Positions 6,597 to 15,964 of a stretch of 34,010 nucleotides of DNA are shown in pieces. The number at the start of each line of letters is the position of its first letter. Within the stretch, counting starts at the first letter, position 1. The position numbers and the translations under genes were made by a program. A model generated the notes under the pieces. The model had not been told where the DNA came from and made no database searches. It saw nothing but the letters and a program-made list of their open reading frames with translations. The stretch lies in assembly GCF_030689685.1 (NCBI RefSeq), contig NZ_JAUYEY010000020.1, positions 1-34,010 of the forward strand, given 5' to 3'. The DNA comes from Polaromonas sp. (lineage in GTDB: Bacteria; Pseudomonadota; Gammaproteobacteria; Burkholderiales; Burkholderiaceae_C).

Positions 6597-8345
6597 ATGA
6601 ATTCTGACCCAAACCTGGCCCAGGCTGCCCAACAGATGCAAGAGACCTTTGCACAGGGCCTTCAGCAGGTCATGGGCGCGATGGCAGGTGTCGGCCTGGG
6701 CTCCGCGCCGGGCTTTCCCCAGCTGGGCATGCCAGCGCTGCCGGCAGCCCCGCCGCCTCTGCAGCTCGATCCGGTCAAATTGCTTGAAATCCAGCAGGCC
6801 TACCTCAAAGACATCAGCACCCTGTGGAACAGCGGCCTGCAAGCGGGCGCCAGCCCCGCAGCAGCCACCGACCGGCGTTTTGCGGCTGAAGCCTGGCACA
6901 ACAACCCGGTGGCGCAATTTGCCGCTTCTTCCTACCTGCTCAACGCCCGCACCCTGATGGGTCTGGCCGACGCGGTGGAGGGCGACGAGAAAACCCGGGC
7001 CCGCGTGCGTTTTGCGGTGGAGCAGGCGATGGCCGCCTCTGCGCCCAGCAACTTTCTGGCGCTTAATGCCGAGGCGCAGAAAAAAGCCATAGACACCCAG
7101 GGCGAAAGTATTGCCCAGGGCCTGACCAACCTGCTGCACGACATGAAGCAGGGCCATGTGTCGATGACCGACGAAAGCGTGTTTGAAGTCGGCAAAAACG
7201 TCGCCACCACCGAAGGATCCGTGGTTTTTGAAAACGAATTTTTTCAGCTGATCGAGTACAAGCCGCTGACCGCCAAGGTGTACGAAAAGCCCTTTTTGCT
7301 GGTGCCCCCCTGCATCAACAAGTTCTACATTCTTGACCTGCAACCCGACAACTCGCTGATCCGTTACGCCGTGGCGCAGGGTCACCGCACTTTTGTGCTG
7401 AGCTGGCGCAACCCCGATGAGTCCATGGCCGAAAAAACCTGGGACGACTACATCGAACACGCCGCCATCAAGGCGATTGAAGTCACGCAAGAGATCACAG
7501 GCGCCCAAACCATCAATGCCCTTGGCTTTTGTGTAGGCGGCACAATTTTGGCGACCGCGCTGGCGGTGCTGGCAGCGCGGGGTGAAAAGCCGGTGAGCAG
7601 CGCCACTTTTTTGACGTCTTTGCTCGACTTCAGCGACACCGGCATCCTGGATATCTTCATTGACGAACAGTCGGTGAAGTACCGCGAGATGCAGATGGGC
7701 AAGGGCGGCCTGCTCAAGGGGCAGGATCTGGCTTCCACCTTCAGCTTTTTGCGCCCCAACGACCTGGTGTGGAACTACGTGGTCGGCAACTACCTGAAGG
7801 GCGAAACACCGCCGCCTTTTGACCTGCTCTACTGGAACAGCGACTCGACCAACCTGCCGGGGCCGTTTTACGCCTGGTACCTGCGCAATACCTACTTCGA
7901 GAACAACCTTGCCAAGCCCGGCAAACTCACGGTGTGCGGACAGAAGGTCGATCTCGGCAAGCTCGACATGCCCACCTACATCTACGGCTCGCGTGAAGAC
8001 CATATCGTGCCAGTGGGCGGTGCTTACGCCTCCACCCAGGTGTTGCCCGGAAAAAAGCGTTTTGTCATGGGCGCATCGGGCCACATCGCCGGCGTCATCA
8101 ACCCGCCCGCCAAGAAAAAACGCAGCTACTGGACGAATAACAAACTGCCGCAGGGCAAGTTTCCGGCCACACACGCCGACTGGCTCAAGGGCGCGACCGA
8201 GCACCCCGGCAGCTGGTGGACTGACTGGTCTGACTGGCTGAAAACCCATGCCGGCAAACAGATTGCTGCGCCTAAAACCTACGGCAGCCGGCAATACAAA
8301 GCCATCGAGCCCGCACCGGGCCGTTATGTCAAAGCCAAAGCCTGA
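6597..8345 (+). CDS. phaC: class I polyhydroxyalkanoate synthase
   Basis: 582 residues, the normal size for class I enzymes. It polymerises (R)-3-hydroxybutyryl-CoA into PHB on the granule surface. The lipase-like box GFCVGG holds the nucleophile Cys312; Asp468 (in REDHIVPV) and His496 (in GASGHIAGVINPP) complete the triad, closely matching the spacing in Cupriavidus PhaC (Cys319/Asp480/His508). The N-terminus is Gln/Ala/Met/Gly-rich, as usual for class I. The ATG at 6597 has GGGAAG seven bases before it; the open frame extends upstream but without family similarity. phaA follows after 32 bases and phaB after that, forming a complete PHB operon. Confidence 0.96.
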   Translation: MNSDPNLAQAAQQMQETFAQGLQQVMGAMAGVGLGSAPGFPQLGMPALPAAPPPLQLDPVKLLEIQQAYLKDISTLWNSGLQAGASPAAATDRRFAAEAWHNNPVAQFAASSYLLNARTLMGLADAVEGDEKTRARVRFAVEQAMAASAPSNFLALNAEAQKKAIDTQGESIAQGLTNLLHDMKQGHVSMTDESVFEVGKNVATTEGSVVFENEFFQLIEYKPLTAKVYEKPFLLVPPCINKFYILDLQPDNSLIRYAVAQGHRTFVLSWRNPDESMAEKTWDDYIEHAAIKAIEVTQEITGAQTINALGFCVGGTILATALAVLAARGEKPVSSATFLTSLLDFSDTGILDIFIDEQSVKYREMQMGKGGLLKGQDLASTFSFLRPNDLVWNYVVGNYLKGETPPPFDLLYWNSDSTNLPGPFYAWYLRNTYFENNLAKPGKLTVCGQKVDLGKLDMPTYIYGSREDHIVPVGGAYASTQVLPGKKRFVMGASGHIAGVINPPAKKKRSYWTNNKLPQGKFPATHADWLKGATEHPGSWWTDWSDWLKTHAGKQIAAPKTYGSRQYKAIEPAPGRYVKAKA

Positions 8346-8377
8346 GACCCGAAAAATTCAACTGTAGAAAGTAAATC

Positions 8378-9556
8378 ATGGAAGACATCGTTATCGTTTC
8401 AGCCGCACGCACTGCCGTCGGCAAGTTCGGCGGTAGCCTCGCCAAAACCCCGGCCACCGAGCTGGGCGCCGCTGTCATCAAGGCCGTGGCCGAGCGCTCC
8501 GGCCTGTCGCCTGATCTGATCGGTGAAGTCATCATGGGCCAGGTGCTGGCTGCCGGCGTCGGCCAGAACCCGGCGCGGCAAACGGTGGTGAAAGCCGGTT
8601 TTCCGCACGGTATTCCCGGCTTGACGATCAACGCCGTTTGCGGCTCCGGCCTGAAGGCCGTCATGCTGGCGGCCCAGTCGGTGGCCACCGGCGACAGTGA
8701 AATCGTGATTGCCGGCGGGCAAGAAAACATGAGCGCCGCGCCACACGTGCTCAACGGCTCGCGCGACGGCCAGCGCATGGGTGACTGGAAGATGATCGAC
8801 TCCATGATTGTTGACGGCCTGTGGGACGTCTACAACCAGTACCACATGGGCATCACCGCTGAAAACGTCGCCAAAAAATACGGCGTCACCCGCGAGATGC
8901 AGGATGAGCTGGCCCTTGCCAGCCAGACCAAGGCCATGGCTGCGCAGGACGCCGGCAAGTTCAAGGACGAGATCATTCCGTTTTCCATCGCGCAGAAAAA
9001 AGGCGACCCACTGGTGTTTGCCGCCGATGAATTCATCAACCGGAAAAGCACAGCCGAAGGCCTGGCCGGCCTGCGCCCCGCGTTTGACAAAGCCGGTGGC
9101 GTGACCGCAGGCAATGCCTCCGGCATCAACGACGGCGCCGCCGCCGTCATGGTGATGACGGCCAAAAAAGCCGCCGCCCTCGGCCTCAAGCCATTGGCCC
9201 GTATCGCCAGCTACGCCACCAGCGGACTGGACCCGGCCTTCATGGGCATGGGCCCGGTGCCCGCATCGACCAAGGCGCTTGCTCGCGCCGGCTGGAAGGC
9301 GCAGGACCTGGACCTGCTGGAGATCAACGAAGCCTTTGCCGCACAGGCCTGCGCGGTCAACAAAGAGATGGGTTGGGACACCAGCAAGGTTAATGTCAAC
9401 GGCGGCGCCATTGCGATCGGTCACCCGATTGGTGCATCCGGCTGCCGCATTCTGGTCACGCTGATCCACGAGATGGTCCGCCGCGACGCCAAAAAAGGCA
9501 TCGCCAGCCTGTGTATTGGCGGCGGCATGGGGGTTGCCCTCACACTGGAACGCTGA
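8378..9556 (+). CDS. phaA: acetyl-CoA acetyltransferase (beta-ketothiolase)
   Basis: 392 residues, the typical length of a biosynthetic thiolase. It condenses two acetyl-CoA to acetoacetyl-CoA, the first step of PHB synthesis. The acyl-carrying Cys88 lies in [11 protein letters not shown], His349 in [14 protein letters not shown], and the general base Cys379 in SLCIGGGMG. The start ATG is preceded by AGAAAG. It stands between phaC and phaB, which sets its role as phaA rather than a fatty-acid catabolic thiolase. No premature stop or unusual feature was seen. Confidence 0.95.
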   Translation: MEDIVIVSAARTAVGKFGGSLAKTPATELGAAVIKAVAERSGLSPDLIGEVIMGQVLAAGVGQNPARQTVVKAGFPHGIPGLTINAVCGSGLKAVMLAAQSVATGDSEIVIAGGQENMSAAPHVLNGSRDGQRMGDWKMIDSMIVDGLWDVYNQYHMGITAENVAKKYGVTREMQDELALASQTKAMAAQDAGKFKDEIIPFSIAQKKGDPLVFAADEFINRKSTAEGLAGLRPAFDKAGGVTAGNASGINDGAAAVMVMTAKKAAALGLKPLARIASYATSGLDPAFMGMGPVPASTKALARAGWKAQDLDLLEINEAFAAQACAVNKEMGWDTSKVNVNGGAIAIGHPIGASGCRILVTLIHEMVRRDAKKGIASLCIGGGMGVALTLER

Positions 9557-9571
9557 ATTTAGGTTAAAACA

Positions 9572-9619
9572 GGCTCTAGCCCATGTGCAGCAAGCGCAAG
9601 CAGCTATTTATTTGATAGC
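9572..9619 (+). repeat. GCTATN7ATAGC repeat, full-length copy between phaA and phaB
   Basis: 48 bases starting GGCTCTAGCCC and ending in the palindrome GCTATTTATTTGATAGC, with GCGCAAGCAGC joining the two. It fills much of the 131-base phaA-phaB gap. A folded RNA here could affect the relative amounts of phaB message (inference). Confidence 0.85.
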
Positions 9620-9687
9620 ACGGTGGTTTGCAGCATGGCATGACTTTTGCACACTTCATCGACAACTAAAACTCAAGGAGCACAGAC

Positions 9688-10425
9688 ATGGCAAAACGAA
9701 TTGCATACGTGACAGGTGGCATGGGCGGCATCGGAACCGCCATCTGCCAGCGCCTGCACAAGGACGGCTTCATCGTTGTGGCCGGTTGCGGCCCGACGCG
9801 TGACTTCACCAAATGGCTGGACGAGCAGAAGGCCCTGGGCTACACCTTCTACGCCTCCGTCGGCAATGTCGGCGACTGGGACTCCACTGTGGTCGCTTTC
9901 GACAAGGTCAAGGCCGACCACGGTCCGGTCAGTGTGCTGGTCAACAACGCCGGCATCACGCGCGACGGCCAGTTCCGCAAGATGAGCAAGACCGACTGGG
10001 ACGCCGTGATCTCCACCAACCTCGACAGCATGTTCAACGTCACCAAGCAGGTGATCGAAGGCATGATCGAAGCCGGCTTTGGCCGCATCGTCAACATCTC
10101 GTCGGTCAACGGCCAGAAGGGCCAGTTCGGCCAGGTCAACTACTCCACCGCCAAGGCCGGCCTGCACGGCTTCACCATGGCGCTGGCGCAAGAGGTGGCA
10201 GCCAAGGGCGTGACCGTCAACACCGTGAGCCCGGGCTACATCGGCACCGACATGGTCAAGGCCATCCGCCCCGACGTGCTCGAAAAAATCGTCGCCGGCG
10301 TGCCCGCCAAGCGCCTGGGCACGCCAGAAGAAATCGCCTCCATCATTTCGTGGATTGCGTCGGATGAAGGTGGTTACGCAACGGGTGCGGACTTCTCGCT
10401 CAATGGGGGTCTGCACATGGGGTGA
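9688..10425 (+). CDS. phaB: acetoacetyl-CoA reductase (NADPH)
   Basis: 245 residues, a classical short-chain dehydrogenase. It reduces acetoacetyl-CoA to (R)-3-hydroxybutyryl-CoA, the monomer for PhaC. Visible motifs are TGGMGGIG (9-16) for the cofactor, NNAG (86-89), the catalytic Ser in ISSVN (about 139), Tyr152 and Lys156 in YSTAK, and PGYIGTDMV. The start has AAGGAG seven bases before it. A strong terminator follows 25 bases after the stop, closing the phaCAB operon. Confidence 0.95.
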   Translation: MAKRIAYVTGGMGGIGTAICQRLHKDGFIVVAGCGPTRDFTKWLDEQKALGYTFYASVGNVGDWDSTVVAFDKVKADHGPVSVLVNNAGITRDGQFRKMSKTDWDAVISTNLDSMFNVTKQVIEGMIEAGFGRIVNISSVNGQKGQFGQVNYSTAKAGLHGFTMALAQEVAAKGVTVNTVSPGYIGTDMVKAIRPDVLEKIVAGVPAKRLGTPEEIASIISWIASDEGGYATGADFSLNGGLHMG

Positions 10426-10450
10426 GGCGTCAGCGCCCACTCTTGAAAAT

Positions 10451-10469
10451 CCCGCTTCGGCGGGTTTTT
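10451..10469 (+). terminator. rho-independent terminator after phaB
   Basis: CCCGC, a TTCG tetraloop, GCGGG (10451-10464), followed by TTTTT. It closes the phaCAB operon. Confidence 0.85.
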
Positions 10470-10481
10470 GTTTTCTGTTTT

Positions 10482-10487
10482 TATAAT
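10482..10487 (+). promoter_or_regulatory. candidate -10 box for the antiporter gene
   Basis: A perfect TATAAT 13 bases after the phaB terminator T-run and 110 bases before the antiporter start. No good -35 box at normal spacing, so confidence is low. Confidence 0.3.
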
Positions 10488-10596
10488 GAAAGCAGGCTGG
10501 AAAGCTAACCATTTTTCGTTCTGCGGCTGGCGCTTGATGCCGACAAGCTGCCGCGCAGGGTTTCCCTCAACCGTTTTTCTTGAAGGACTTCCCTCG

Positions 10597-12297
10597 ATGC
10601 CGCACAGCGTCTCCCTCATCAGCACCATCGCCGCCGGTCTGGGCCTGGCCCTGATCTTCGGTTTTATCGCCGCGCGCCTCAAGTTGCCTGCACTGGTGGG
10701 CTATCTGCTGGCCGGCGTGTTGATCGGCCCCTTCACCCCCGGCTTTGTCGCCGATGCAGAGATTGCCAGTCAGTTAGCCGAGATCGGCGTGATGCTGTTG
10801 ATGTTTGGCGTAGGCCTGCACTTCTCGCTGGACGACCTGCTGGCGGTGCGCAAGATTGCCGTGCCGGGTGCGGTGGTGCAGATGACGGTGGCCACGGCGC
10901 TTGGCATGGGCCTGGCGCATTGGTGGGGCTGGAACCTCGGTGGGGCGCTGGTGTTTGGCCTGTCGCTGTCGGTGGCCAGCACGGTGGTGCTGCTGCGCGC
11001 GCTGGAAACGCGCGGCGTGCTGGACTCGGCCAACGGCCGCATCGCCGTCGGCTGGCTGGTGGTGGAAGACCTGGCCATGGTGTTGGTGCTTGTGCTGCTG
11101 CCGCCGCTGGGCGAGTGGATGTCGGGCCGGGGAGCCGCCGATGTGGATTCTTTATGGAAGACGCTGGGCGTGACCTTGCTTCAGGTCGGCGGCTTTGTGG
11201 CGCTGATGCTGGTGGTGGGCCGGCGCTTCTTCCCCTGGGTGTTGTGGCAGGTGCAGCGCACCGGCTCGCGCGAGTTGTTCACCCTGTGCGTGGTGGCGGC
11301 CGCAGTCGGCATCGCCTTCGGTGCCACCGCGCTGTTCGGCGTGTCGTTTGCGCTGGGTGCCTTCTTCGCCGGCATGGTGATGCGCGAGTCCGAGTTCAGC
11401 CACCGCGCGGCGCAAGAATCCCTGCCGCTGCGCGACGCTTTTGCCGTGCTGTTTTTTGTCTCGGTCGGCATGTTGTTCGACCCCTGGGTCATCGTCGAGC
11501 GGCCGCTGCAGGTGCTGGCCGTCGTCGCCATCATCGTGGTCGGCAAGTCGCTGGCCGCTGCGGCGCTGGTGCTGGCTTTTCGCTACCCGCTCAACACCGC
11601 GCTGACGGTCTCGGCCAGCCTGGCGCAGATCGGCGAGTTCTCCTTCATCCTGGTGGCGATGGGCGTGTCGCTGAACCTGCTGCCGCCGGAAGGCCAAAGC
11701 CTGGTGTTGGCCGGTGCGCTGATTTCGATTGCGCTGAACCAGCTCGTGTTCAAGGCGGTGGAGCCGCTGCAGCAATGGATTCTGGCCAGGTCGTCGCTCG
11801 CCCGCAAGCTCGAAGCGCGCGACGACCCGATGGCTGAGCTGCCCGCCAGCACCGAAGAAAAATACCTGTCACGCCAGGTGGTGCTGGTTGGTTATGGCCG
11901 TGTCGGGCGGCGTATCGCCGACGCGCTGATGGCGCAGCACCTGCCCTTTGTGGTGGTCGAGCAAAACCGCGAAGTCGTCGAAAGGTTGCGTGCGGAAGGC
12001 CTGATGGCCGTGTCGGGCGATGCGGTAGAACCGGTGGTGCTGGTGCAGGCCCACATCGCCAACGCCCGCATGCTGGTCATCGCCACGCCGGACACCCTGA
12101 ACGTGCGGCAAATGATCAACACCGCCCGCACGCTGAACCCCGAGATCGAAATCGTGGTGCGTACCCACAACGAGGCTGAAGCGAAACTGCTGGAAAGCGA
12201 AAACGCCGGCAAGATTTTCCTCGGCGAGGAAGAGCTGGCGCAGTCGATGATGCGGTATGTGCTGGAGCGGTCGATCTCCGCGCAGCACCACACCTGA
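10597..12297 (+). CDS. Kef/YbaL-type monovalent cation:proton antiporter (CPA2) with TrkA-N domain
   Basis: 566 residues. The N-terminal two thirds is a chain of about 12 hydrophobic segments of the sodium/hydrogen exchanger fold, including LPALVGYLLAGVLIGPFTPGF and GVSFALGAFFAGMVM. A cytoplasmic Rossmann domain follows, with GYGRVG at 432-437 and an acidic residue in VVVEQN, a nucleotide-binding RCK/TrkA-N unit that usually gates such transporters. It probably moves K+ or Na+ out in exchange for protons. The ATG at 10597 is chosen because GAAGGA lies nine bases before it and MPHSVSLI fits the family; the open frame reaches back to 10468. The RNase H-like gene starts 11 bases downstream. Confidence 0.9.
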   Translation: MPHSVSLISTIAAGLGLALIFGFIAARLKLPALVGYLLAGVLIGPFTPGFVADAEIASQLAEIGVMLLMFGVGLHFSLDDLLAVRKIAVPGAVVQMTVATALGMGLAHWWGWNLGGALVFGLSLSVASTVVLLRALETRGVLDSANGRIAVGWLVVEDLAMVLVLVLLPPLGEWMSGRGAADVDSLWKTLGVTLLQVGGFVALMLVVGRRFFPWVLWQVQRTGSRELFTLCVVAAAVGIAFGATALFGVSFALGAFFAGMVMRESEFSHRAAQESLPLRDAFAVLFFVSVGMLFDPWVIVERPLQVLAVVAIIVVGKSLAAAALVLAFRYPLNTALTVSASLAQIGEFSFILVAMGVSLNLLPPEGQSLVLAGALISIALNQLVFKAVEPLQQWILARSSLARKLEARDDPMAELPASTEEKYLSRQVVLVGYGRVGRRIADALMAQHLPFVVVEQNREVVERLRAEGLMAVSGDAVEPVVLVQAHIANARMLVIATPDTLNVRQMINTARTLNPEIEIVVRTHNEAEAKLLESENAGKIFLGEEELAQSMMRYVLERSISAQHHT

Positions 12298-12308
12298 GTC
12301 TGTGTTGT

Positions 12309-12776
12309 TTGAACGATCCCCTTCTCACGCTTTCTCAGCCCTGGATCGTCCACTGTGACGGCAGCGCCGTCCCCAATCCCGGTCGCATGGGCCTGGGTGC
12401 GGTGCTCGTTGCGCCTGACGGCACGCGGCATGTGCTCTCGAAGGCGACCGATACAAGGGGTTGCAACAACGAAGCGGAGGCGAGGGCGTTGATACTGGCC
12501 TTGCGCGATGCGCAGGCGCTCGGCGCGACGGCGCTGCAGATTTATTCAGACAGCAGCTTGCTGGTAGCGCAACTGGGTCCTGCGGGTGCGCCGCCTGTGT
12601 TGCATCTGGCGGCCCTGTATGACGAGCTGGCTATCCTGCTGGCGACCTTCGCGCACACCTCGCTGCACTGGATACCACGGCACCGCAATGACGAGGCCGA
12701 TACGCTGGCGCGTGCGGCGCTGGGCCTGGCGCCCAAGGGGTCAGTGAGGTTGACGAAGAAGAAGCGGCGGCGTTAG
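12309..12776 (+). CDS. RNase HI-like protein
   Basis: 155 residues from a TTG start close behind the antiporter gene. The RNase H fold's acidic residues are visible: Asp in VHCDGSAVPNPG, Glu in NNEAEARALILAL, Asp in YSDSSLLVAQL and Asp in RHRNDEADTLA. It should cut RNA in RNA-DNA hybrids. The sequence lacks the basic handle of E. coli RNase HI and has a lysine/arginine tail (KKKRRR), so it is more like the short YpdQ/RnhA-like group than the housekeeping enzyme. No good ribosome site is seen, so translation may depend on the gene before it. Confidence 0.75.
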   Translation: MNDPLLTLSQPWIVHCDGSAVPNPGRMGLGAVLVAPDGTRHVLSKATDTRGCNNEAEARALILALRDAQALGATALQIYSDSSLLVAQLGPAGAPPVLHLAALYDELAILLATFAHTSLHWIPRHRNDEADTLARAALGLAPKGSVRLTKKKRRR

Positions 12777-12897
12777 ACCGCCCGGTTTTATCGCTGCTAT
12801 TTATGGCGAAGATAGATGCAAATTTATGCGTGCACTATGCCACCATGAGCCAGGTGCTGACTGCGCGACGCTGTCAGCTGTGAGATGAGCAAACCGT

Positions 12898-14058
12898 TTA
12901 CAAGGCCCGCCAGGGCATGACATCAACGCCGTCTCGGGTAAAGCGGTCCTCGCCGCCATACACCAGGCCTGGGTAAATGGCTGAAAAGCTGCCACGCTCC
13001 GTGGCGTATTTTTTCCATTTTTTGAGGTTGCCGAAAGAATCCGAAGCAACGGTGATGCCAGATTTGACTTCGATGGCCGCAACTTCAGTGCCGCGCTCTA
13101 GAATCAAGTCAATCTCGGTGCCAATGTTGTCCCGCCAGAAATACAACGGATCTCGAACACCCGCATTGCAGCGGCTCTTCAGAAATTCATTGACCACCAT
13201 GGTTTCAAAGAACGCGCCACGCAGCGGGTGGTGTTGCATTTGATCCGCATTGCGAACACCGAGTAGCGCCGCAGCCAGGCCAACGTCGGTCATGTAGAGC
13301 TTTGAACTTTTGGTCAGGCGTTTGCCAAAGTTGGCAAAGTGCGGACGCACAAAGTGAATCAAATAACACGTCTCCAGAATGGATAACCAATGCTTGACGG
13401 TTTTGTCCGAGATGCCCGCGTCGCTGGCGAGTGATTGCATGTTGAGCAATTGTCCCGTACGCGCTGCGGTGAGTTTCAAAAAACGCTGAAAGGCCCCCAA
13501 ATCTGCAATGGCGGCAAGCTGGCGCGCGTCTCGTTCAGCGTAAGTGACCAGATATGCCTGCAGCCATTCATACGGGTCCACCGCACGCGAGTACAGGGCG
13601 GGGTAAAAACCTTTTACCAATTGGGTCGCGTAGTCCGGGCTCAGCAGCCTGGCATCACGCAACTCGGCAATGGACAGAGGCAGTAATTCGACCAATGCAG
13701 TGCGCCCCGCAAGGCTTTGGGTGACGCCGGAAAGCAGCGAGAGATTGTGGGACCCCGTCAGGACAAACTGCCCCATGATTCCCGATGCGTCCACCACGCT
13801 CTGCAGTTGCGAAAAAAGCTCAGGCGCGTTCTGCGCCTCATCAATGACGGCGCCCTCAGGAAATTGCAGCAGAAAGTCTGCTGGCTGCGCTCGTGCAAAT
13901 TCCCGCTGGGCGGGCGCCTCTAGTGACACGTAAGGCTTGCTGGCCAACAGGCTGCGCACCAAGGTGGTCTTGCCTGACTGGCGCGGCCCCGTCACGGTGA
14001 CAATGGGAAACCCTTCGAGCAGCCGTAGAAGGCGGGGCGACGCATGGCGGTAGATCAT
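12898..14058 (-). CDS. AAA ATPase with DUF4143/nuclease-like C-terminus
   Basis: 386 residues of the AAA_14-DUF4143 type. Walker A GPRQSGKT (24-31), Walker B AVIDEAQ (70-76) and a sensor-like LTGSHN follow in order; a middle winged-helix-like part (MQSLASDAGISDKTVKHWLSILE) precedes the C-terminal domain. There, GTEIDLIL (Asp317) and AIEVKSG (Glu330, Lys332) form a PD-(D/E)xK nuclease-like pattern. Members are widespread, often patchily distributed; their role is poorly known and some have been proposed to act in toxin-like or mobile-element settings. It stands alone, about 120 bases from the RNase H-like gene and 146 bases from phoH. A dyad directly before its start may be an operator. Confidence 0.85.
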   Translation of the reverse strand: MIYRHASPRLLRLLEGFPIVTVTGPRQSGKTTLVRSLLASKPYVSLEAPAQREFARAQPADFLLQFPEGAVIDEAQNAPELFSQLQSVVDASGIMGQFVLTGSHNLSLLSGVTQSLAGRTALVELLPLSIAELRDARLLSPDYATQLVKGFYPALYSRAVDPYEWLQAYLVTYAERDARQLAAIADLGAFQRFLKLTAARTGQLLNMQSLASDAGISDKTVKHWLSILETCYLIHFVRPHFANFGKRLTKSSKLYMTDVGLAAALLGVRNADQMQHHPLRGAFFETMVVNEFLKSRCNAGVRDPLYFWRDNIGTEIDLILERGTEVAAIEVKSGITVASDSFGNLKKWKKYATERGSFSAIYPGLVYGGEDRFTRDGVDVMPWRAL

Positions 14059-14095
14059 ATTTACATATTCGAGCTTGTACTCCGATATTGTAAAT
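14059..14095 (-). promoter_or_regulatory. possible operator/promoter of the AAA ATPase gene
   Basis: ATTTACA-TAT at one end and ATA-TTGTAAAT at the other form an interrupted AT-rich dyad directly before the ATG, with TACAAT (minus strand) as a possible -10. It is unusually AT-rich against its surroundings. Confidence 0.35.
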
Positions 14096-14164
14096 CAATC
14101 AAAATCCCGCCAACTGCGGGCTAGCGCGAACCGCGCATTGGGGAAGCTGCGTGCGGTGAGTCGC

Positions 14165-14190
14165 GCAGGGGCGGCGGGCGCCGCCCCTGC
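14165..14190. other. strong stem-loop just after phoH
   Basis: GCAGGGGCGGC, loop GGGC, GCCGCCCCTGC: an 11-base-pair perfect stem 15 bases after the phoH stop. It lacks a T-run in the phoH direction, so it may protect the 3' end or help termination rather than being a classical terminator. Confidence 0.5.
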
Positions 14191-14204
14191 GGAGCCAAAA
14201 AAAC

Positions 14205-15926
14205 CTACAGCACTTCACTCGCAAAATCCGCCAACCGCGAACGCTCACCGCGCGCCAGGGTGATGTGCCCGCCGTGCGGCCAGCCCTTGAAGCGGTCCAC
14301 CGCGAAGGTCATGCCGGACGAGCCTTCGGTCAGGTAGGGCGTGTCGATCTGTGCCAGATTGCCCATGCAGATGATCTTGGTGCCGGGGCCGGCGCGGGTG
14401 ATCAGTGTTTTCATCTGCTTGGGCGTCAGGTTTTGCGCCTCGTCGATGATCACGTACTTGTTCAGAAAGGTGCGGCCGCGCATGAAGTTCATGCTCTTGA
14501 CCTTGATGCGCGAGCGGATCAGCTCATTGGTGGCGGCGCGGCCCCACTCGCCGGAGCCGCTGTCGTTTTTGCCGAGCACTTCCAGGTTGTCGTCGAGCGC
14601 GCCCATCCAGGGGCCCATTTTTTCTTCTTCGGTGCCAGGCAGGAAGCCGATGTCTTCACCGACGCTGACGGTGGCGCGGGTCATGATGATCTCGGTATAG
14701 CGGCGGTCGTCCAGCACTTGGGTCAGGCCGCTGGCCAGGGCCATCAGCGTTTTGCCGGTGCCTGCGGTGCCGGCCAGGGTGACAAAGTCCACTTCCGGGT
14801 CCATCAGCAGGTTCATCGCGAAGTTCTGTTCGCGGTTGCGGGTGGTGATTCCCCAGACCGCGTTTTTCAGATGGGTGTAGTCCTTGAGCGTCTTGAGCAC
14901 AGCCGTCTTGGCGCGAATCTCGGTCACGCGGGCGTACAGCGGCGGCTCGCCGGGCGCCTCGAAAAACACAAACTGGTTGATCAGCAGGCTGCCGACAATC
15001 GGGCCGGTGATGCGGTAGAAGGTGTGGCTGCCTTGTTGCCAGCTCTCGATGGTCTTGCTCTGGCGGGTCCAGAAGTCAGTAGGCAGCGCCAGCGAGCCGG
15101 CGTAGAGGAGGTCGCCGTCTTCCAGCGTCTTGTCGTTCTGGTAGTCGTCGGTGGCCAGGCCAAGGGCCCTGGCCTTGACGCGCATGTTGATGTCTTTGGA
15201 GACCAGCACCACTTCACGCCCGGTCGGGTGTGAACCTCCCTCGGCGCGCGGCGCGTATTCCTTGCGCAAGGCTTCCACCACGCCGAGGATCTGGTTGTCG
15301 GCCTTGCCTTGCGGCAGGCTCATGGGCAGCGAGTAGTCCAGCACACGTGTCTGGAAGAACAGGCAACCGCTGGCTTCGCGGTGGCCGGTGGTGTCGAGTT
15401 TCAGGCCCTTGGCAATGTCGGCGCCGCTGGTGCCGGCCAGCGCGTCCAGCGTGCGGCTGGTCTGGCGGGCGTTGCGCGCGACTTCAGTCATGCCTTTTTT
15501 GTGGCCATCGAGCTCTTCGAGCACGATCATCGGCAGGAAGATGTCATGTTCCTCAAAGCGGAACAGACACATCGGGTCGTGCATCAACACATTGGTGTCG
15601 AGCACAAACAGCTTGGTCGGGCCGGTGTGTTTGGGTTTTTTGGCCTTCGGTGGGGGCTGAGGCCGCGCCGGCTGGGCGCTATCTTTGTGATAGCTGTCTG
15701 TGCCCGTGCTGCCTGGGCGGGGGGTCTGTTTAGCCTGGTAGGCGACGGGATGCTCGGTTTCGCCGCCGGCCGAACGGCTGTCGAACAAATCAAGCGCCGG
15801 CGCTTTGTGGGCCAGTTCGGCCTGATCCGTCTTTCGCGCGGCTTTGGAGGGCGACCGGGCCGGGGCGTCGAAAGCCTCGGTGGAGAGCAGAGCGGCACGT
15901 TTTGTCGGGGCGGGGGGCAGGGGCAT
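14205..15926 (-). CDS. PIN domain-PhoH family ATPase (YlaK/PhoH2-like)
   Basis: 573 residues. The first 100 are low-complexity, rich in Ala, Pro and Lys. A PIN nuclease domain starts at 105 with KLFVLDTNVLMHD (Asp110) and IVLEELDGHKKG. The PhoH/RecA-like domain follows with Walker A GTAGTGKT (386-393) and a Walker B-like YVIIDEAQNLTPKQMKTLITR. Such PIN-PhoH fusions have been described as RNA helicase/ribonucleases; the cellular role is not settled. A diverged copy of the palindromic repeat (15678-15694) is translated within the N-terminal linker (TDSYHKDSAQ). A terminator-like hairpin lies between the nearest plausible promoter and the start. Confidence 0.9.
   Translation of the reverse strand: MPLPPAPTKRAALLSTEAFDAPARSPSKAARKTDQAELAHKAPALDLFDSRSAGGETEHPVAYQAKQTPRPGSTGTDSYHKDSAQPARPQPPPKAKKPKHTGPTKLFVLDTNVLMHDPMCLFRFEEHDIFLPMIVLEELDGHKKGMTEVARNARQTSRTLDALAGTSGADIAKGLKLDTTGHREASGCLFFQTRVLDYSLPMSLPQGKADNQILGVVEALRKEYAPRAEGGSHPTGREVVLVSKDINMRVKARALGLATDDYQNDKTLEDGDLLYAGSLALPTDFWTRQSKTIESWQQGSHTFYRITGPIVGSLLINQFVFFEAPGEPPLYARVTEIRAKTAVLKTLKDYTHLKNAVWGITTRNREQNFAMNLLMDPEVDFVTLAGTAGTGKTLMALASGLTQVLDDRRYTEIIMTRATVSVGEDIGFLPGTEEEKMGPWMGALDDNLEVLGKNDSGSGEWGRAATNELIRSRIKVKSMNFMRGRTFLNKYVIIDEAQNLTPKQMKTLITRAGPGTKIICMGNLAQIDTPYLTEGSSGMTFAVDRFKGWPHGGHITLARGERSRLADFASEVL
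15678..15694 (-). repeat. GCTATN7ATAGC palindrome inside the PhoH linker
   Basis: GCTATCTTTGTGATAGC, followed by a diverged flank. Translated in the disordered N-terminal linker of the PIN-PhoH protein. Confidence 0.6.
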
Positions 15927-15964
15927 AGTGCTTGAAGCTCGCTGGGTAGTGGGGGTTCTGAAAG

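Noticed and set aside
6331..6654. 107-codon frame upstream of phaC on the minus strand
   Set aside because: Overlaps the phaC start region and promoter, lacks a ribosome site and recognisable pattern.
6576..8294. Long open frame (572 codons) opposite phaC
   Set aside because: Antisense shadow of a GC-rich gene; no family resemblance, Gly/His/Arg/Val-rich composition.
14265..15233. 322-codon frame opposite phoH
   Set aside because: Shadow of the PIN-PhoH gene; composition typical of antisense frames.
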